This document shows positions 1 to 7,876 of a stretch of 64,000 nucleotides of DNA, one piece after another (the stretch's first letter is position 1; every line of letters starts with the position of its first letter). Origin of the DNA: a virus; IMG/VR virus record IMGVR_UViG_3300030103_002937, positions 1,505 through 65,504 of that record, one strand, 5' to 3'. The position numbers and the translations under genes were made by a program. The notes under the pieces were generated by a model. That model ran no database searches. It was not told where the DNA came from and was given only the letters and a program-made list of their open reading frames with translations.

Positions 1-68
1 TGTCTATTGTTTGTTGTGTCTTCAATTCTAATTGTTGGCGTTGTGACGTCTGCAATATGAAGTTTTGT
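1..68. repeat. 68-bp exact repeat, edge copy
   Basis: Identical to 29292-29359 and ending at the first mismatch (G against A) at base 69. Both copies encode the same fibre segment (TKLHIADVTTPTIRIEDTT) in the same minus-strand frame. A repeat starting exactly at the first base of the sequence is typical of an assembly or circular-permutation join. Confidence 0.9.
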
Positions 69-671
69 GACCGGCGAAGTCGTGCCAATACCACAATTTC
101 CGTCCAAAATTAATATATCGTTATAAGTACCTTTTATTTTAGCACCGCCGCCGCCTTGGTCAATATCTCCAATTTCAAAAACAGTATTACTGTCTGGCGT
201 TATTACAAAAAAGGTGTCGCCAGAATTATCTGTACATCTAAGCGAAGGCGAGGAACTGTTTACGTGCCTTATGTCAAGTTTTGCGCTAGGGCCGGAAGTG
301 CCAATCCCGACGTTGCCGCTTGAATCGATACGCATTGCTTCAGAACCTTGCGGTTTAAATGTTATACCTTGGTCATCTTTTTGAATTGAAAAATAATCAT
401 TTGCACCGTCAATCAATAAAATTTGCGGCTCTGAACTTGAACTTGATGTTGAAATTCTTAATGTTGTGACCCCGGTGGAATTCACATGAAGGGGGGAAAC
501 CGGCGAAGTTGTGCCAATACCGACGTTGCCGCCCGTTCCTAAATAAACATTTGAAGAATTTCCAAGTCCGTCGGTAATTAATTTATAACTACCACCAAGC
601 GGGTCATTGTCGGTCGTTTTTAAAAGTCCGTCGTAAGTGTTTTTGATTCTTTTGTCAGTAAGTGAAGCCAT
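1..671 (-). CDS. Tail fibre protein, N-terminal part (cut by window edge)
   Basis: The reading frame opens with MASLTDKRIKNTYDGLL and stays open to the window edge, so only about 223 residues are visible. It contains three copies of the VGIGTTSP-type module (around residues 49, 120 and 192) that marks repetitive fibre shafts of marine flavophage tail proteins. It lies directly after holin and amidase genes. Its last visible 68 bp are identical to 29292-29359 inside the large fibre gene, so its true C-terminal half is probably the downstream part of that gene, including the chaperone domain. The fibre role is by family resemblance; the continuation is inference. Confidence 0.75.
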   Translation of the reverse strand, partial: MASLTDKRIKNTYDGLLKTTDNDPLGGSYKLITDGLGNSSNVYLGTGGNVGIGTTSPVSPLHVNSTGVTTLRISTSSSSSEPQILLIDGANDYFSIQKDDQGITFKPQGSEAMRIDSSGNVGIGTSGPSAKLDIRHVNSSSPSLRCTDNSGDTFFVITPDSNTVFEIGDIDQGGGGAKIKGTYNDILILDGNCGIGTTSPVTKLHIADVTTPTIRIEDTTNNR

Positions 672-715
672 GAAATCGAAATTTTTACAAATTTACGAAT
701 TTACAATTTGACTTT

Positions 716-1144
716 TTATTTGTGACGGTTGTTCCCCATGACTTTTTCAATGCCACGGCTTCCAAAGTAAGCGCCAACAATTAATGACAAAACACCTTGA
801 ATTGAATCAAGCGGGTATTCCAAAAACCAACCCGTCACGTATGAAAGCGAAAAAAACACAAGTGTCAAAGGGCGCACGTTTTTTGTCAGCCAAGTTCCCG
901 TTGCCGACATGTCGGATTGCCAACGCTTTGTGACTTCTTGCATTTCAACCAAATCCATTTCCAACATCTTCAGCGCGGTTTCTTTGTCCGGTTGGGGAAT
1001 CGTGTCATCTTTTTCAATTAAACGTTTGACAATCCCCAAAACGCCCGAATCTGGCAATACATCGTCAAGTCCCGAACCAATGGTTGAACCAATTTGATTC
1101 AAAAATTTTCCAACTTTCGTTTGTTTGAATTTTTTTTTAGACAT
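716..1144 (-). CDS. Holin, GTA/3TM type
   Basis: 142 residues beginning MSKKKFKQTKVGKF; the frame is open further upstream but this Met sits at the end of the amidase gene (8-nt overlap). A polar N-terminal half with a helical stretch (PQPDKETALKMLEMDLVEMQ) is followed by two or three hydrophobic segments in the C-terminal half, and it ends with GAYFGSRGIEKVMG, the signature end of GTA-type 3TM holins. The family inserts in the inner membrane and releases or activates the endolysin. The adjoining amidase makes a two-gene lysis unit within the structural operon. Confidence 0.75.
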   Translation of the reverse strand: MSKKKFKQTKVGKFLNQIGSTIGSGLDDVLPDSGVLGIVKRLIEKDDTIPQPDKETALKMLEMDLVEMQEVTKRWQSDMSATGTWLTKNVRPLTLVFFSLSYVTGWFLEYPLDSIQGVLSLIVGAYFGSRGIEKVMGNNRHK

Positions 1145-1574
1145 TATTTTCGTCGTTTTGTGTGATGATATGCTTGTATTCTTCAACGGCGTCAAAACTT
1201 GGACACGCCTTTGTTGAAAAATTATTGTGTCCATAAATTACCGCATTCGGAAATAATTCTTTTAGTTGCCAAAGCAGTTCTTCAAGTGCCAAACATTGTT
1301 CCGGCGTTCGGGTGTCAAGCCAATTTTTCATTTTCTTGTCCATTCCGCCAACGTAACAAACGCCAATTGAATGTCGATTTTTTCCTTTGCAATGCGCACC
1401 AATTTTTTCAATTGGTCTTCCGTCTTCAATGCACCCGTCAAGTCCAATGACAAAATGATAGCCAATATCAGAAAATCCGCGTTCTAAATGCCAACGTCGA
1501 ATTTCGTCAACACTTGTTTCACGTCCGGCGGGTGTTGCCGTACAATGAACAATGATTTGGTCAATTCTTCTCAT
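1137..1574 (-). CDS. N-acetylmuramoyl-L-alanine amidase (endolysin)
   Basis: 145-residue Amidase_2 / T7-lysozyme-like domain filling the whole protein. Zinc-site residues are visible: the N-terminal IIVHCTAT histidine, a central YHFVIG and GAHCKGKNRHSIGVCYVGG block, and a C-terminal GHNNFSTKACPSFD, corresponding to GHRD..KxCPG in relatives. It cleaves the amide bond between N-acetylmuramate and the stem peptide. No signal peptide is seen, so it depends on a holin, encoded immediately downstream. The start overlaps the upstream tail-completion stop by 4 nt. Confidence 0.88.
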   Translation of the reverse strand: MRRIDQIIVHCTATPAGRETSVDEIRRWHLERGFSDIGYHFVIGLDGCIEDGRPIEKIGAHCKGKNRHSIGVCYVGGMDKKMKNWLDTRTPEQCLALEELLWQLKELFPNAVIYGHNNFSTKACPSFDAVEEYKHIITQNDENNV

Positions 1575-2008
1575 ATTTGAAACACGCGGTTTGATAGTTC
1601 CATAATTGAACGGAAATAAGTTTTGTCAATCATGTCGTCTTCAACATACGATATTGATTCAATTTCTGAAGTGTATATTTTAAAACCATTTGAACCTAAA
1701 TCAACATAACCCCCTGAACGTGTGCGCACGATTTGCGCAATTTTGTCGGTGATTATATTGCAATCAAGTTCACCCCCGGTGTCGGAATCAAAACGCGTAT
1801 TTACTTCAATTCGTGTGATGACTTCGGTGTTGTATGAATCACGATTGTTGTCAATTTCGTTTGTTTCAAGTGAATAAACGCGAATGTAAGGAAACGACGC
1901 ATTTGAAGGGACGCGACCATAAACCGGGACGTCAACCGAATCCAATTGAACATTCCCGTCAAGGGCGTCAAGGATTCCTTTGCGTACAAAACGAATTGGG
2001 TCTTTCAT
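1571..2008 (-). CDS. Tail completion protein (DUF3168/gp17-like)
   Basis: 145 residues with the pattern of the DUF3168 tail-terminator family: an N-terminal helix (FVRKGILDAL), V-VYGRVP--ASFPYIRVYS, a central TRIEVNTRFDSDTGGELDCN and a C-terminal beta segment. Family members cap the tail tube where it meets the head. Its place directly after the HK97-gp10-like gene (4-nt overlap) and at the end of the connector block is the canonical siphovirus position. Confidence 0.7.
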   Translation of the reverse strand: MKDPIRFVRKGILDALDGNVQLDSVDVPVYGRVPSNASFPYIRVYSLETNEIDNNRDSYNTEVITRIEVNTRFDSDTGGELDCNIITDKIAQIVRTRSGGYVDLGSNGFKIYTSEIESISYVEDDMIDKTYFRSIMELSNRVFQI

Positions 2009-2460
2009 TTTACAATGTTTTTAATTTTACGATTCATGTTTGATAACATGTCGCGCAATGCTTCACGCGCTGAATTGTATAAATATGGACGTGCTGGCAA
2101 ATTAACTTCTTTGTTTCCTTTGCCTTTGAATTGCGCCGCATACGATTGCGGAATTTCAAGTTCGTCAAGTTCAGACAAATCAACACTTCGCCCCGTTCCA
2201 AATTCAACATAGGGCGCGTAATTCATGCCAGCTTCAACAACCGCTTCATCACCTTTGCGTTGTGCTTTGATTGACTTCATCAAATCACCCGTGTCACGCG
2301 GGACACGTTCTTTTGCAAGTCTTTGTGTTGTAAGTCCCCAACCGCCAACTTCATTTGACAATTCTTGTTTTGAAAGTTTGAACAAACGTTTCATTTTTGA
2401 TTCAAGTTCCTTCAAATCAACAGGGTCAACAAAAACGCGGGTGTATTGAAATTTTGCCAT
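2005..2460 (-). CDS. HK97 gp10-like head-tail joining/tail protein
   Basis: 151 residues. The central motif RVPRDTGDLMKSIKAQ, followed by AEAGMNYAPYVEFGTG and the C-terminal PARPYLYNSAREAL, is the hallmark of the HK97-gp10/neck family. It acts at the neck during virion assembly. It overlaps the upstream head-closure stop by one base and the downstream gene by 4 nt, indicating translational coupling through the connector block. Confidence 0.8.
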   Translation of the reverse strand: MAKFQYTRVFVDPVDLKELESKMKRLFKLSKQELSNEVGGWGLTTQRLAKERVPRDTGDLMKSIKAQRKGDEAVVEAGMNYAPYVEFGTGRSVDLSELDELEIPQSYAAQFKGKGNKEVNLPARPYLYNSAREALRDMLSNMNRKIKNIVK

Positions 2461-2783
2461 TATATTTCAGTCACTTTGATTGTTGTGAAAAAGTCTTCAA
2501 CCGAATCAATTCGGTCGTTGATTCTCATTTTTTCGCTTGCACCGTCAAATTGCAAAATGTCCGAATCTAAAATTTGGTCGGCGGTCTTTTTCCTGAATTT
2601 CAATTCAATTTCAAGTTTGCGTTGCCGCAATCCGCCTTCTTGTTCGATTTCCCCGCGTTTCTCGATTTGTTTACACCAAACCGTCGCAATTGTTGATTCG
2701 GCTGATGTAAACCCCCCAAAACCATCCGCGGTCTTTGTAAGGCGCAAAATCTTAATTCGCGAATTGAAATCACCGCTTTGCAT
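2460..2783 (-). CDS. Head closure protein (SPP1 gp16 / head-tail joining family)
   Basis: 107 residues, mostly beta, opening with MQSGDFNSRIKILRLTKTADGFGG and including TIATVWCKQIEKRGEIEQ; this is the standard pattern of phage head-tail joining proteins (PF05521 type). The family closes the portal channel after DNA packaging. It is coupled to the connector gene upstream (shared base) and the gp10-like gene downstream. Confidence 0.72.
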   Translation of the reverse strand: MQSGDFNSRIKILRLTKTADGFGGFTSAESTIATVWCKQIEKRGEIEQEGGLRQRKLEIELKFRKKTADQILDSDILQFDGASEKMRINDRIDSVEDFFTTIKVTEI

Positions 2784-3328
2784 TATACAAACATTTGTTT
2801 TTGTGATGCCAAAATTGACTTCACGTTTGTCGGAATTTCACTTAATATTCGACCGCCTTCAATAAAGTCAGCGCGGTTGTCATAATAAGTTGAAACCAAT
2901 TGAAGAAGTGCTTGTTTTATTAAATCGTCCGACAATCCCGCCGTTGTGTAGGTTATTAAAACTTCCTTTGCAAAGGGCGTATTTGAACCGGACAAAACCT
3001 CGTTGACACCACTTGTCAAAATGATTTGTTCTTTGTTCAATCCTTTTTCTTGATATTCCGCCGCTTGACCCTGAACAGTCACGCTTGTAATTGTCGCAAC
3101 TGGCGCAAAAGGAATCTGAATGAATCCTTGGGCTTTGTCCAAATAATATTTGCGTTGTTTTGCAACTATGTCGCGCGAAATATAGTTTTCACACCAAATT
3201 CGCGCTTGGACAATCATGCGGTCAATCAACGTGTCGTCAACGGTCGTGTCAATACGAACATAATCTTTGACGTCTGAAGTTGTAATCAATTCCGAACCCG
3301 TTGTCGATACGATTTCAATTTGTCGCAT
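2783..3328 (-). CDS. Head-tail connector protein (gp6/gp15-like)
   Basis: 181 residues. The helical opening DVKDYVRIDTTVDDTLIDR is typical of gp6-type connectors (DVKxxLRID-DDTLI). It continues with ARIWCENYISRDIV and a C-terminal helical region (LIKQALLQLVSTYYDNRADF). Family members form a ring beneath the portal. Position between capsid and head-closure genes agrees. Confidence 0.78.
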   Translation of the reverse strand: MRQIEIVSTTGSELITTSDVKDYVRIDTTVDDTLIDRMIVQARIWCENYISRDIVAKQRKYYLDKAQGFIQIPFAPVATITSVTVQGQAAEYQEKGLNKEQIILTSGVNEVLSGSNTPFAKEVLITYTTAGLSDDLIKQALLQLVSTYYDNRADFIEGGRILSEIPTNVKSILASQKQMFV

Positions 3329-3513
3329 TATTCTTCAATTTTGGGTTCTTCTTTTTTTGACTTTTTTGCTTTGGGTTTTGGTTCTTCTTTGTGTTCTTCG
3401 CAGTAACCTTTTGAAACCCATTCAGAACCCGTGATTGCGCCAACCGTGTAAACTTCACCAGCTTCAAACAAGTTTGAACCGTGCTTGATGCGCTTTGTCA
3501 TTTTTACTTTCAT
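3328..3513 (-). CDS. Small structural-region protein
   Basis: 61 residues with a short N-terminal beta region (RIKHGSNLFEAGEVYTVG) and a very charged Lys/Glu/Pro tail (EEPKPKAKKSKKEEPKIEE). Its stop overlaps the connector start by one base. Proteins like this often lie between capsid and connectors in siphoviruses and may be capsid-associated, but I do not recognise the family and its role is unknown. Confidence 0.6.
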   Translation of the reverse strand: MKVKMTKRIKHGSNLFEAGEVYTVGAITGSEWVSKGYCEEHKEEPKPKAKKSKKEEPKIEE

Positions 3514-3532
3514 GATTTGTGATTTTATTTAA

Positions 3533-3560
3533 CAAAAATACAAAAAAAAACGCCGAACAA
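3533..3560 (-). promoter_or_regulatory. Possible Bacteroidetes-type promoter
   Basis: On the minus strand a TATTTTTG (TAnnTTTG-like -7 element) lies about 17 nt downstream of a TTG element, just ahead of the 61-residue gene and connector operon. The spacing is slightly short and the upstream part overlaps the terminator hairpin, so this is tentative. Confidence 0.3.
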
Positions 3561-3571
3561 ATTCGACGCTT
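3540..3571 (-). terminator. Rho-independent terminator
   Basis: On the minus strand a 7-bp stem (CGTCGAA/TTCGGCG, one G-U pair, TTTG loop) is followed by nine T residues. It lies just after the PD-(D/E)XK-like gene and before the connector block. Confidence 0.7.
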
Positions 3572-3597
3572 TTTCCTAATGAAACAATGAAAAAATC

Positions 3598-3972
3598 CTA
3601 GTAATTGAAGAATGGTGCAAAGTTATTAAAAAAATTTGAATATTTACCGCCAGGAATAAACCTGAAGGCGCGTTGTTCTTTATTTGGAATAATGAAAAAA
3701 CCGTCAAAGACATAAATCGCAAAAACATCAACCAAATCTTTTGTGTAAAACATGCCGCTTTGCAACATTTTAACGTGAACCCCTTTTTTGAATTGAGATT
3801 CGTTGCGGTCATTTGCATTTTTAATTTGTACTTTTGAAAGAAGACCTTGATGTTCAACAATACAATCGTATCTTGATGAATCCAACAACGGCATTGAAAC
3901 ATTTAAACCGCATTCCATTGCGGCGGTCGCGAATTTATATTCCGCAAAACAACCCTTTTGATTGGTGTTCAT
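3598..3972 (-). CDS. PD-(D/E)XK endonuclease-like protein
   Basis: 124 residues. The order KGCFAEYKFATAAMECG, then SRYDCIVEH, then LSKVQIKNAND matches the core of PDDEXK_5-type nucleases: a helix with Glu, then Asp, then Q-x-K replacing (D/E)xK. Members are archaeal Holliday-junction-resolvase-like or restriction-like enzymes. It sits alone between two terminators, amid head genes, so it probably has its own transcription unit. The predicted fold is reasonable; substrate is unknown. Confidence 0.6.
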   Translation of the reverse strand: MNTNQKGCFAEYKFATAAMECGLNVSMPLLDSSRYDCIVEHQGLLSKVQIKNANDRNESQFKKGVHVKMLQSGMFYTKDLVDVFAIYVFDGFFIIPNKEQRAFRFIPGGKYSNFFNNFAPFFNY

Positions 3973-4002
3973 TTATTTTTGTTGGTTGTAACCAAATTAC
4001 AA

Positions 4003-4035
4003 AAAAAACCCGCTGAATGTTCAACGGGTTTTCAA
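4003..4035 (-). terminator. Rho-independent terminator
   Basis: On the minus strand AACCCG and CGGGTT form a stem around a 12-nt loop, followed by a run of T. It ends the transcript of the two small genes just upstream. Confidence 0.65.
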
Positions 4036-4066
4036 CAATTAAAACCAAATAGAAAAATAATGAAAA

Positions 4067-4216
4067 TTAAAAATCCGACTTTTGTCGAATGCGGTGTTCA
4101 AGGTCTTCAATTTTCTTTGAAACCCTTGACAAAAATATCTTATCATGAACGGTCATGAAATCCGATTTCGATTCCAATTCCTTCAATTGTTCTTTTATTT
4201 GCTGGATAAGTGTCAT
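4067..4216 (-). CDS. Small coiled-coil protein
   Basis: 49 residues, almost entirely helical with heptad character (LIQQIKEQLKELESK, then FLSRVSKKIEDLEHRI). Its ATG overlaps the stop of the upstream 36-residue membrane gene (ATGA), which supports it as a real coupled gene. A membrane protein followed by a coiled-coil protein is reminiscent of small accessory lysis pairs, but the function is unknown. Confidence 0.55.
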   Translation of the reverse strand: MTLIQQIKEQLKELESKSDFMTVHDKIFLSRVSKKIEDLEHRIRQKSDF

Positions 4217-4323
4217 AATACAATCGTATCAAACCAAGCGGCAAACGCAAGGAATCCAACAATCAACGCGCCAACACCAATTGAGTAAACGCCGACGTAA
4301 ATCATTTGTTCAAATTTATTCAT
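4213..4323 (-). CDS. Small single-pass membrane protein
   Basis: 36 residues. A charged N-terminus (MNKFEQM) is followed by one long hydrophobic segment (IYVGVYSIGVGALIVGFLAF). Coupled by a 4-nt overlap to the coiled-coil gene downstream. No family is recognised; it could be an accessory holin or pinholin-like peptide. Confidence 0.5.
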   Translation of the reverse strand: MNKFEQMIYVGVYSIGVGALIVGFLAFAAWFDTIVL

Positions 4324-4325
4324 AG

Positions 4326-4356
4326 TTAAAAATTTAAAGGCGGGGCGAACCCCGCC
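4326..4356 (-). terminator. GC-rich terminator hairpin
   Basis: A perfect 7-bp stem GGCGGGG/CCCCGCC with a tetraloop; on the minus strand it is followed by an A/T-rich stretch, and on the plus strand by six T. It separates the 68-residue gene from the small membrane gene. Confidence 0.65.
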
Positions 4357-4363
4357 GGGTTTT

Positions 4364-4570
4364 TTAAAGATTCCAAATATCAATCACAACTTTGCAATCG
4401 TTTGCAATTTGTGAAGGAATTTGATTCAATACGTTTTGCGCGTCGTCAATTGAATTAAATCTTTTTGCGTCTTGCGCTTCGCCAAATTGTGGAATAATAA
4501 AACCACCGATGTTGAAGTTTTTATTCCAAAGTTTTCCGTCGTTTAAAATTAAATGTTTCATTGTTTTCAT
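4364..4570 (-). CDS. Small hypothetical protein
   Basis: 68 residues (MKTMKHLILNDGKLW...). The segment FNSIDDAQNVLNQIPSQIA is helical and the flanks look beta-stranded, suggesting a compact alpha/beta domain. It is the first gene behind a well-formed TTG-N19-TATCTTTG promoter and is followed by a strong hairpin, so it looks like an independently transcribed single gene. Family not recognised. Confidence 0.55.
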   Translation of the reverse strand: MKTMKHLILNDGKLWNKNFNIGGFIIPQFGEAQDAKRFNSIDDAQNVLNQIPSQIANDCKVVIDIWNL

Positions 4571-4593
4571 AATTATTTCATTGTTTGATACCT

Positions 4594-4623
4594 CAAAGAT
4601 AAAACAATTTTTTTAAATACCAA
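4594..4623 (-). promoter_or_regulatory. Bacteroidetes-type promoter
   Basis: On the minus strand TTG, 19 nt, then TATCTTTG: the TTG/TAnnTTTG (-33/-7) arrangement used by the Bacteroidetes primary sigma factor. It drives the 68-residue gene and lies in the gap after the capsid terminator. Confidence 0.6.
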
Positions 4624-4674
4624 ATATTTTTTAAAAAAAAAGTAAAATTTTTTATTTCTACGAATATAGGACAC

Positions 4675-4704
4675 AAAAAAAAGGGACACAAATGCGCCCC
4701 TTTT
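4675..4704 (-). terminator. Rho-independent terminator after capsid gene
   Basis: On the minus strand AAGGG/CCCTT closes a 12-nt loop and is followed by eight T, 20 nt after the major capsid stop. Confidence 0.7.
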
Positions 4705-4724
4705 ATGGTCTATTTTCTTATTGA

Positions 4725-5882
4725 TTAAGAAGTTTCAAGCGCGGCTTTGTCAACGCTGAAATCACCGTTTACAAATGCGTTTGGTAAGTAGTTGGTAAGC
4801 GCAACGCGTTCCATGACGCGGCACGTTACGAATCCATCGCGGACATTGGTTCCGTCTTCTCTGAAGAATTCAACAGAAACATTGTCACGAACCCAAAGTT
4901 GTGTTCCAACGCTGAAGTTTCCGATTAAATACTTGTCGGAAGTGATTGCAGTTGAAAGAACTACGGGAACGCCGTTGATTCTTGGTTCCAAACCTTGATA
5001 CCATTGGTCTTTCAAATAGTTGTTGTTTGAATCTTTAAGCAACAATATCTTGTGGAAATCCGTCGGATTAATCATGATATAATTTGCTTGATAGTTTGAA
5101 AGTGACAATTGGTTCATTGCAACCGTAAGAACGTCAAATTCATTTGCGCTTTCGATAGCGTTGGCAAAACCACCCGCCGCAAAGTCAGTTGAATCGGTGA
5201 TGATACCACTTAATTGTGGGGCAACTCCGGTTCCGCTTAAAATTTGTGTGTCTTCAACTTCCAAAAGTTTTTCAGGCGCACGCGCAGACAAATAGCTTGT
5301 CAATTGTGGCGTATCGGCAAGCATTTCTTCTGAAATTCTGAAGTACGTTCCAATTTTCTGAACGTTTGCATCACTTGCAGTCATGTCGAAATCCGATTGA
5401 GTAAGGGTCGAACCTTCAGACGTTGCAGCTGCACCGTTTGAATATCCGCTTTCCTTTACGAAACGAACTACGTCAGACGCAGTTGAACCCGTTGGAATAA
5501 GTTGACGAACATGCGTTGAACGCGTTGGGTCAAACTTATATCCCGCAACTCTATCCGCTGGAATGACTTCGCCGGTAAAATCCGCACCAGTTGTCATGTC
5601 CGCTTTGATTTCGAATTTAGCTGAACGGGCATTTCCATTTTTAAGGGCGTCAATCGCACCTTCTGAAATTGCTTTTATTAGTGTATTCTTGAATGATTTT
5701 GGTTCACGACTTTCATTGAATTTTTTAGTCGCTACTTCTTGGGCGTCAATTCTTGAATTCAGTTCGTTGAATTTTTCAGTCAACGCGTTGAATTCGTCTT
5801 TGTTAGTTGACGCAACGTTTTCAAATTTGACTTCGATTTCTTTTGCAATCGCGTCAATTTGATTTTTTGTGTTTTCTTCCAT
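4725..5882 (-). CDS. Major capsid protein, HK97 fold
   Basis: 385 residues. The first about 95 form a helical, Lys/Glu-rich delta (scaffolding) domain (NQIDAIAKEIEVKFENV...). The HK97 core follows: GEVIPADRVAGYKFDPTRS, VVRFVKESGYSNGAAATSEG, QKIGTYFRISEEMLADTPQL, and the A-domain end with SVGTQLWVRDNVSVEFF and DGFVTCRVMERVALTNY. In the family the delta domain is removed by the prohead protease, encoded two bases upstream. Length is typical. The gene is followed by a terminator. Confidence 0.92.
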   Translation of the reverse strand: MEENTKNQIDAIAKEIEVKFENVASTNKDEFNALTEKFNELNSRIDAQEVATKKFNESREPKSFKNTLIKAISEGAIDALKNGNARSAKFEIKADMTTGADFTGEVIPADRVAGYKFDPTRSTHVRQLIPTGSTASDVVRFVKESGYSNGAAATSEGSTLTQSDFDMTASDANVQKIGTYFRISEEMLADTPQLTSYLSARAPEKLLEVEDTQILSGTGVAPQLSGIITDSTDFAAGGFANAIESANEFDVLTVAMNQLSLSNYQANYIMINPTDFHKILLLKDSNNNYLKDQWYQGLEPRINGVPVVLSTAITSDKYLIGNFSVGTQLWVRDNVSVEFFREDGTNVRDGFVTCRVMERVALTNYLPNAFVNGDFSVDKAALETS

Positions 5883-5884
5883 GA

Positions 5885-6568
5885 TTAAATTTTTTGGAAA
5901 AGGTTTAACATATAATTAAAAGGTTCGTCAGCATCAACCGCGTTTTTCGGCAACGTGGTTTCTTCAACCGGCGTTGTGAATTGTTCAAACAATGATTTTA
6001 GCTTTAATAGTTCGGCTTCAATGGATAATCCCATTTCGTCCGATATATTGCCTTTGCGTATTAGCTTGGCAAGTTTTTCAAAACGTTCACAATGTTGCTT
6101 TGTCAACGTTTCATTTTTTACATCAAGGATTTTCGCCTGGTCATTGGCGGCAATTGTGACCGCGCTTATTTCGTAAAGTTTAACCTCTGATATTTCGCGA
6201 ATGTCCCCTTTTTGTTGTTTTTGTATTGGCATGATTCCAACCGAATTTTCGGTGATGACGCCAGCTTTCATAAGTTCAATCGTGTCCATTCCAAGTTGCG
6301 TTTTGGCAACCTCGGCAACGAAAACAAGTCCCTTGTCGTCTTCATATAGTTCAACCATTTTTCCGATTGGTTTGAACATGTCGTGTTGATATATGTATTT
6401 GACACGTTCGCCGTTTTCTTCAATGGTTTTTTTATACGCGCCTTTGACAATCACGTCGTTGTCGGAATCTTTATTTCCAAAATATGAACCGTAACCCTTG
6501 ACAATGCCCGCCTTTTCATCGGCGTCAAGCAATTCCCCAACGGGTGCGGTCTTATATAAAATAGACAT
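5885..6568 (-). CDS. Prohead (HK97-family) protease
   Basis: I start at MSILYKTAPVGELL, giving 227 residues; the frame is open upstream but that region overlaps the MuF gene end. Core motifs: GIVKGYGSYFGNKDSDNDVIVKGAY, the catalytic-His region YIYQHDMFKPIGK and the nucleophile region VITENSVGIMP (Ser), then KLYEISAVTIAAN. The serine protease matures the capsid by removing the delta domain. The C-terminal about 70 residues are helical, as in proteases with a scaffold-like tail. Directly precedes the capsid gene. Confidence 0.88.
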   Translation of the reverse strand: MSILYKTAPVGELLDADEKAGIVKGYGSYFGNKDSDNDVIVKGAYKKTIEENGERVKYIYQHDMFKPIGKMVELYEDDKGLVFVAEVAKTQLGMDTIELMKAGVITENSVGIMPIQKQQKGDIREISEVKLYEISAVTIAANDQAKILDVKNETLTKQHCERFEKLAKLIRKGNISDEMGLSIEAELLKLKSLFEQFTTPVEETTLPKNAVDADEPFNYMLNLFQKI

Positions 6569-6602
6569 ATTTTTATTTTTTACAAATTTACAAATTTTTA
6601 AT

Positions 6603-7508
6603 TTAGACAATTGACGACGTTCCCGCACCGGACAAGCCAACACCAACACCCGTCAATCCTTCACGCGCTTGCGCACCTTCAACCGGAATTGGAATAATAC
6701 CGCAACGACAATTGATTCGATTTGCCGCCGAACCTGAAGGGTCACCGGGGCGTCGCATTTTATCACTTCCAAATTCACTTGGGACATTAAAAAACCCGTC
6801 AAAAGGAATGTCTGGGTGTGATTCCATTTGAACGTGGTCGGCTTTGTCGCCATTAAAAAAAGAACGAACACGACCGTCGCGCGCAGTTATCCAACGTTTG
6901 TTTAATTGGTCAGGCGGAAACAAAGTTGTTGCGCCTTTTTCAACGCCAAGGTTTGCCGCGTTTGTCGCTTCAGTACGAACCAAACGACGCGCTTGGAAAT
7001 CTGAATATCGTGTGAACTCTGAACGCAATATCCTAGCGCGTTCACGTTCACCAAGTGAATTGAATTCAGGGTCTTGCAATCGTCTTTGTAATATTTTTTT
7101 TAGTGTTTCAAGTGCCGTTCCCTTTACCAATTCAATTTGCGTTCCGGCATGTTCTAAGGCGTACAATTTAAACGCTTGTTGAAACACGTCTTCAAGTTTT
7201 TCCGAATCAAATGCTTTTGGAATATACCGCCGAAAGTTGTTTGCATACCATTTCGCAAAGTCCAAACCGATGTCAGTATAAATTGAAATATAAATGTTTG
7301 TCCAATCGTCGGTTTTGAAAATCCCTTCAGTTTGAATGTTGTTTGTTTGAATGAAGGTGTCAATCGCTTGAAAATAGTTTCGCTTGTAGAAACGCTTCAA
7401 ACGCGCGACAAGGCGGTTTTCAGCACGTCCAAGTCGCTTTGAAAACGCCGAACGCCAATCGTCAACGAAATCTTTTTTGACAATTTCTTTTTCCCTAAAT
7501 GCTGGCAT
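6603..7508 (-). CDS. MuF / SPP1 gp7-like head morphogenesis protein
   Basis: 301 residues. The N-terminal half is helical; the C-terminal domain shows the MuF pattern: FQARRLVRTEATNAANLGVEKGA, then NKRWITARDGRVRSF, HVQMESHPDIPFDG, and the terminal INCRCGIIPIPVE. Family members bind the portal and are packaged in the head in a few copies. It lies between the envelope cassette and the protease; phages normally place MuF next to the portal, so the cassette is an insertion in a conserved order. Confidence 0.85.
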   Translation of the reverse strand: MPAFREKEIVKKDFVDDWRSAFSKRLGRAENRLVARLKRFYKRNYFQAIDTFIQTNNIQTEGIFKTDDWTNIYISIYTDIGLDFAKWYANNFRRYIPKAFDSEKLEDVFQQAFKLYALEHAGTQIELVKGTALETLKKILQRRLQDPEFNSLGERERARILRSEFTRYSDFQARRLVRTEATNAANLGVEKGATTLFPPDQLNKRWITARDGRVRSFFNGDKADHVQMESHPDIPFDGFFNVPSEFGSDKMRRPGDPSGSAANRINCRCGIIPIPVEGAQAREGLTGVGVGLSGAGTSSIV

Positions 7509-7509
7509 C

Positions 7510-7875
7510 TTATTTTTTTATGTTTTTGAATTCAAAGTTCACGCCCGAAATGGAAAGTTTTTCAATCACTTCTGTTTGTAAGTCGCGCAAAGTTTTTTCA
7601 ATTTTGTCTTTTTCGTCAATGATTTGCGCAACTTGTTTTTCCAAACTTTCGTTTTTCGCTTTCATTTTAGAAACTTCTTCAGGGTCTTTGCCAACAAAAG
7701 TTGCAATCACCAAAGACAACGAACCGACAAGCATTCCAACAATCACTTTGAAAATGTCGTTGTTTGATTGTGGGACTTCGTAAAAACTAAGAAACAACAA
7801 AAGTCCGATGACAAGGAAAAAAATAATTCCCGCCCCAACATACCCTCGAAATTCTTTATCTTTTTGAATGTTCAT
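7510..7875 (-). CDS. Envelope cassette protein 3: membrane + coiled coil
   Basis: 121 residues: two hydrophobic segments (GAGIIFFLVIGLLLFLSFY and DIFKVIVGMLVGSLSLVIATFVG) followed by a coiled coil (MKAKNESLEKQVAQIIDEKDKIEK) and a short beta-like tail. It is clearly homologous to the protein at 52052-52438, sharing NNDIFKVIVGMLVGSLS, the coiled coil and LRD-QTEVI-KL--SG-NF-F. The topology resembles small holin-like or spanin-like membrane proteins, but I know no named family; function is inferred only from the cassette's location and from the second copy beside lysis genes. Confidence 0.7.
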   Translation of the reverse strand: MNIQKDKEFRGYVGAGIIFFLVIGLLLFLSFYEVPQSNNDIFKVIVGMLVGSLSLVIATFVGKDPEEVSKMKAKNESLEKQVAQIIDEKDKIEKTLRDLQTEVIEKLSISGVNFEFKNIKK

Positions 7876-7876
7876 T

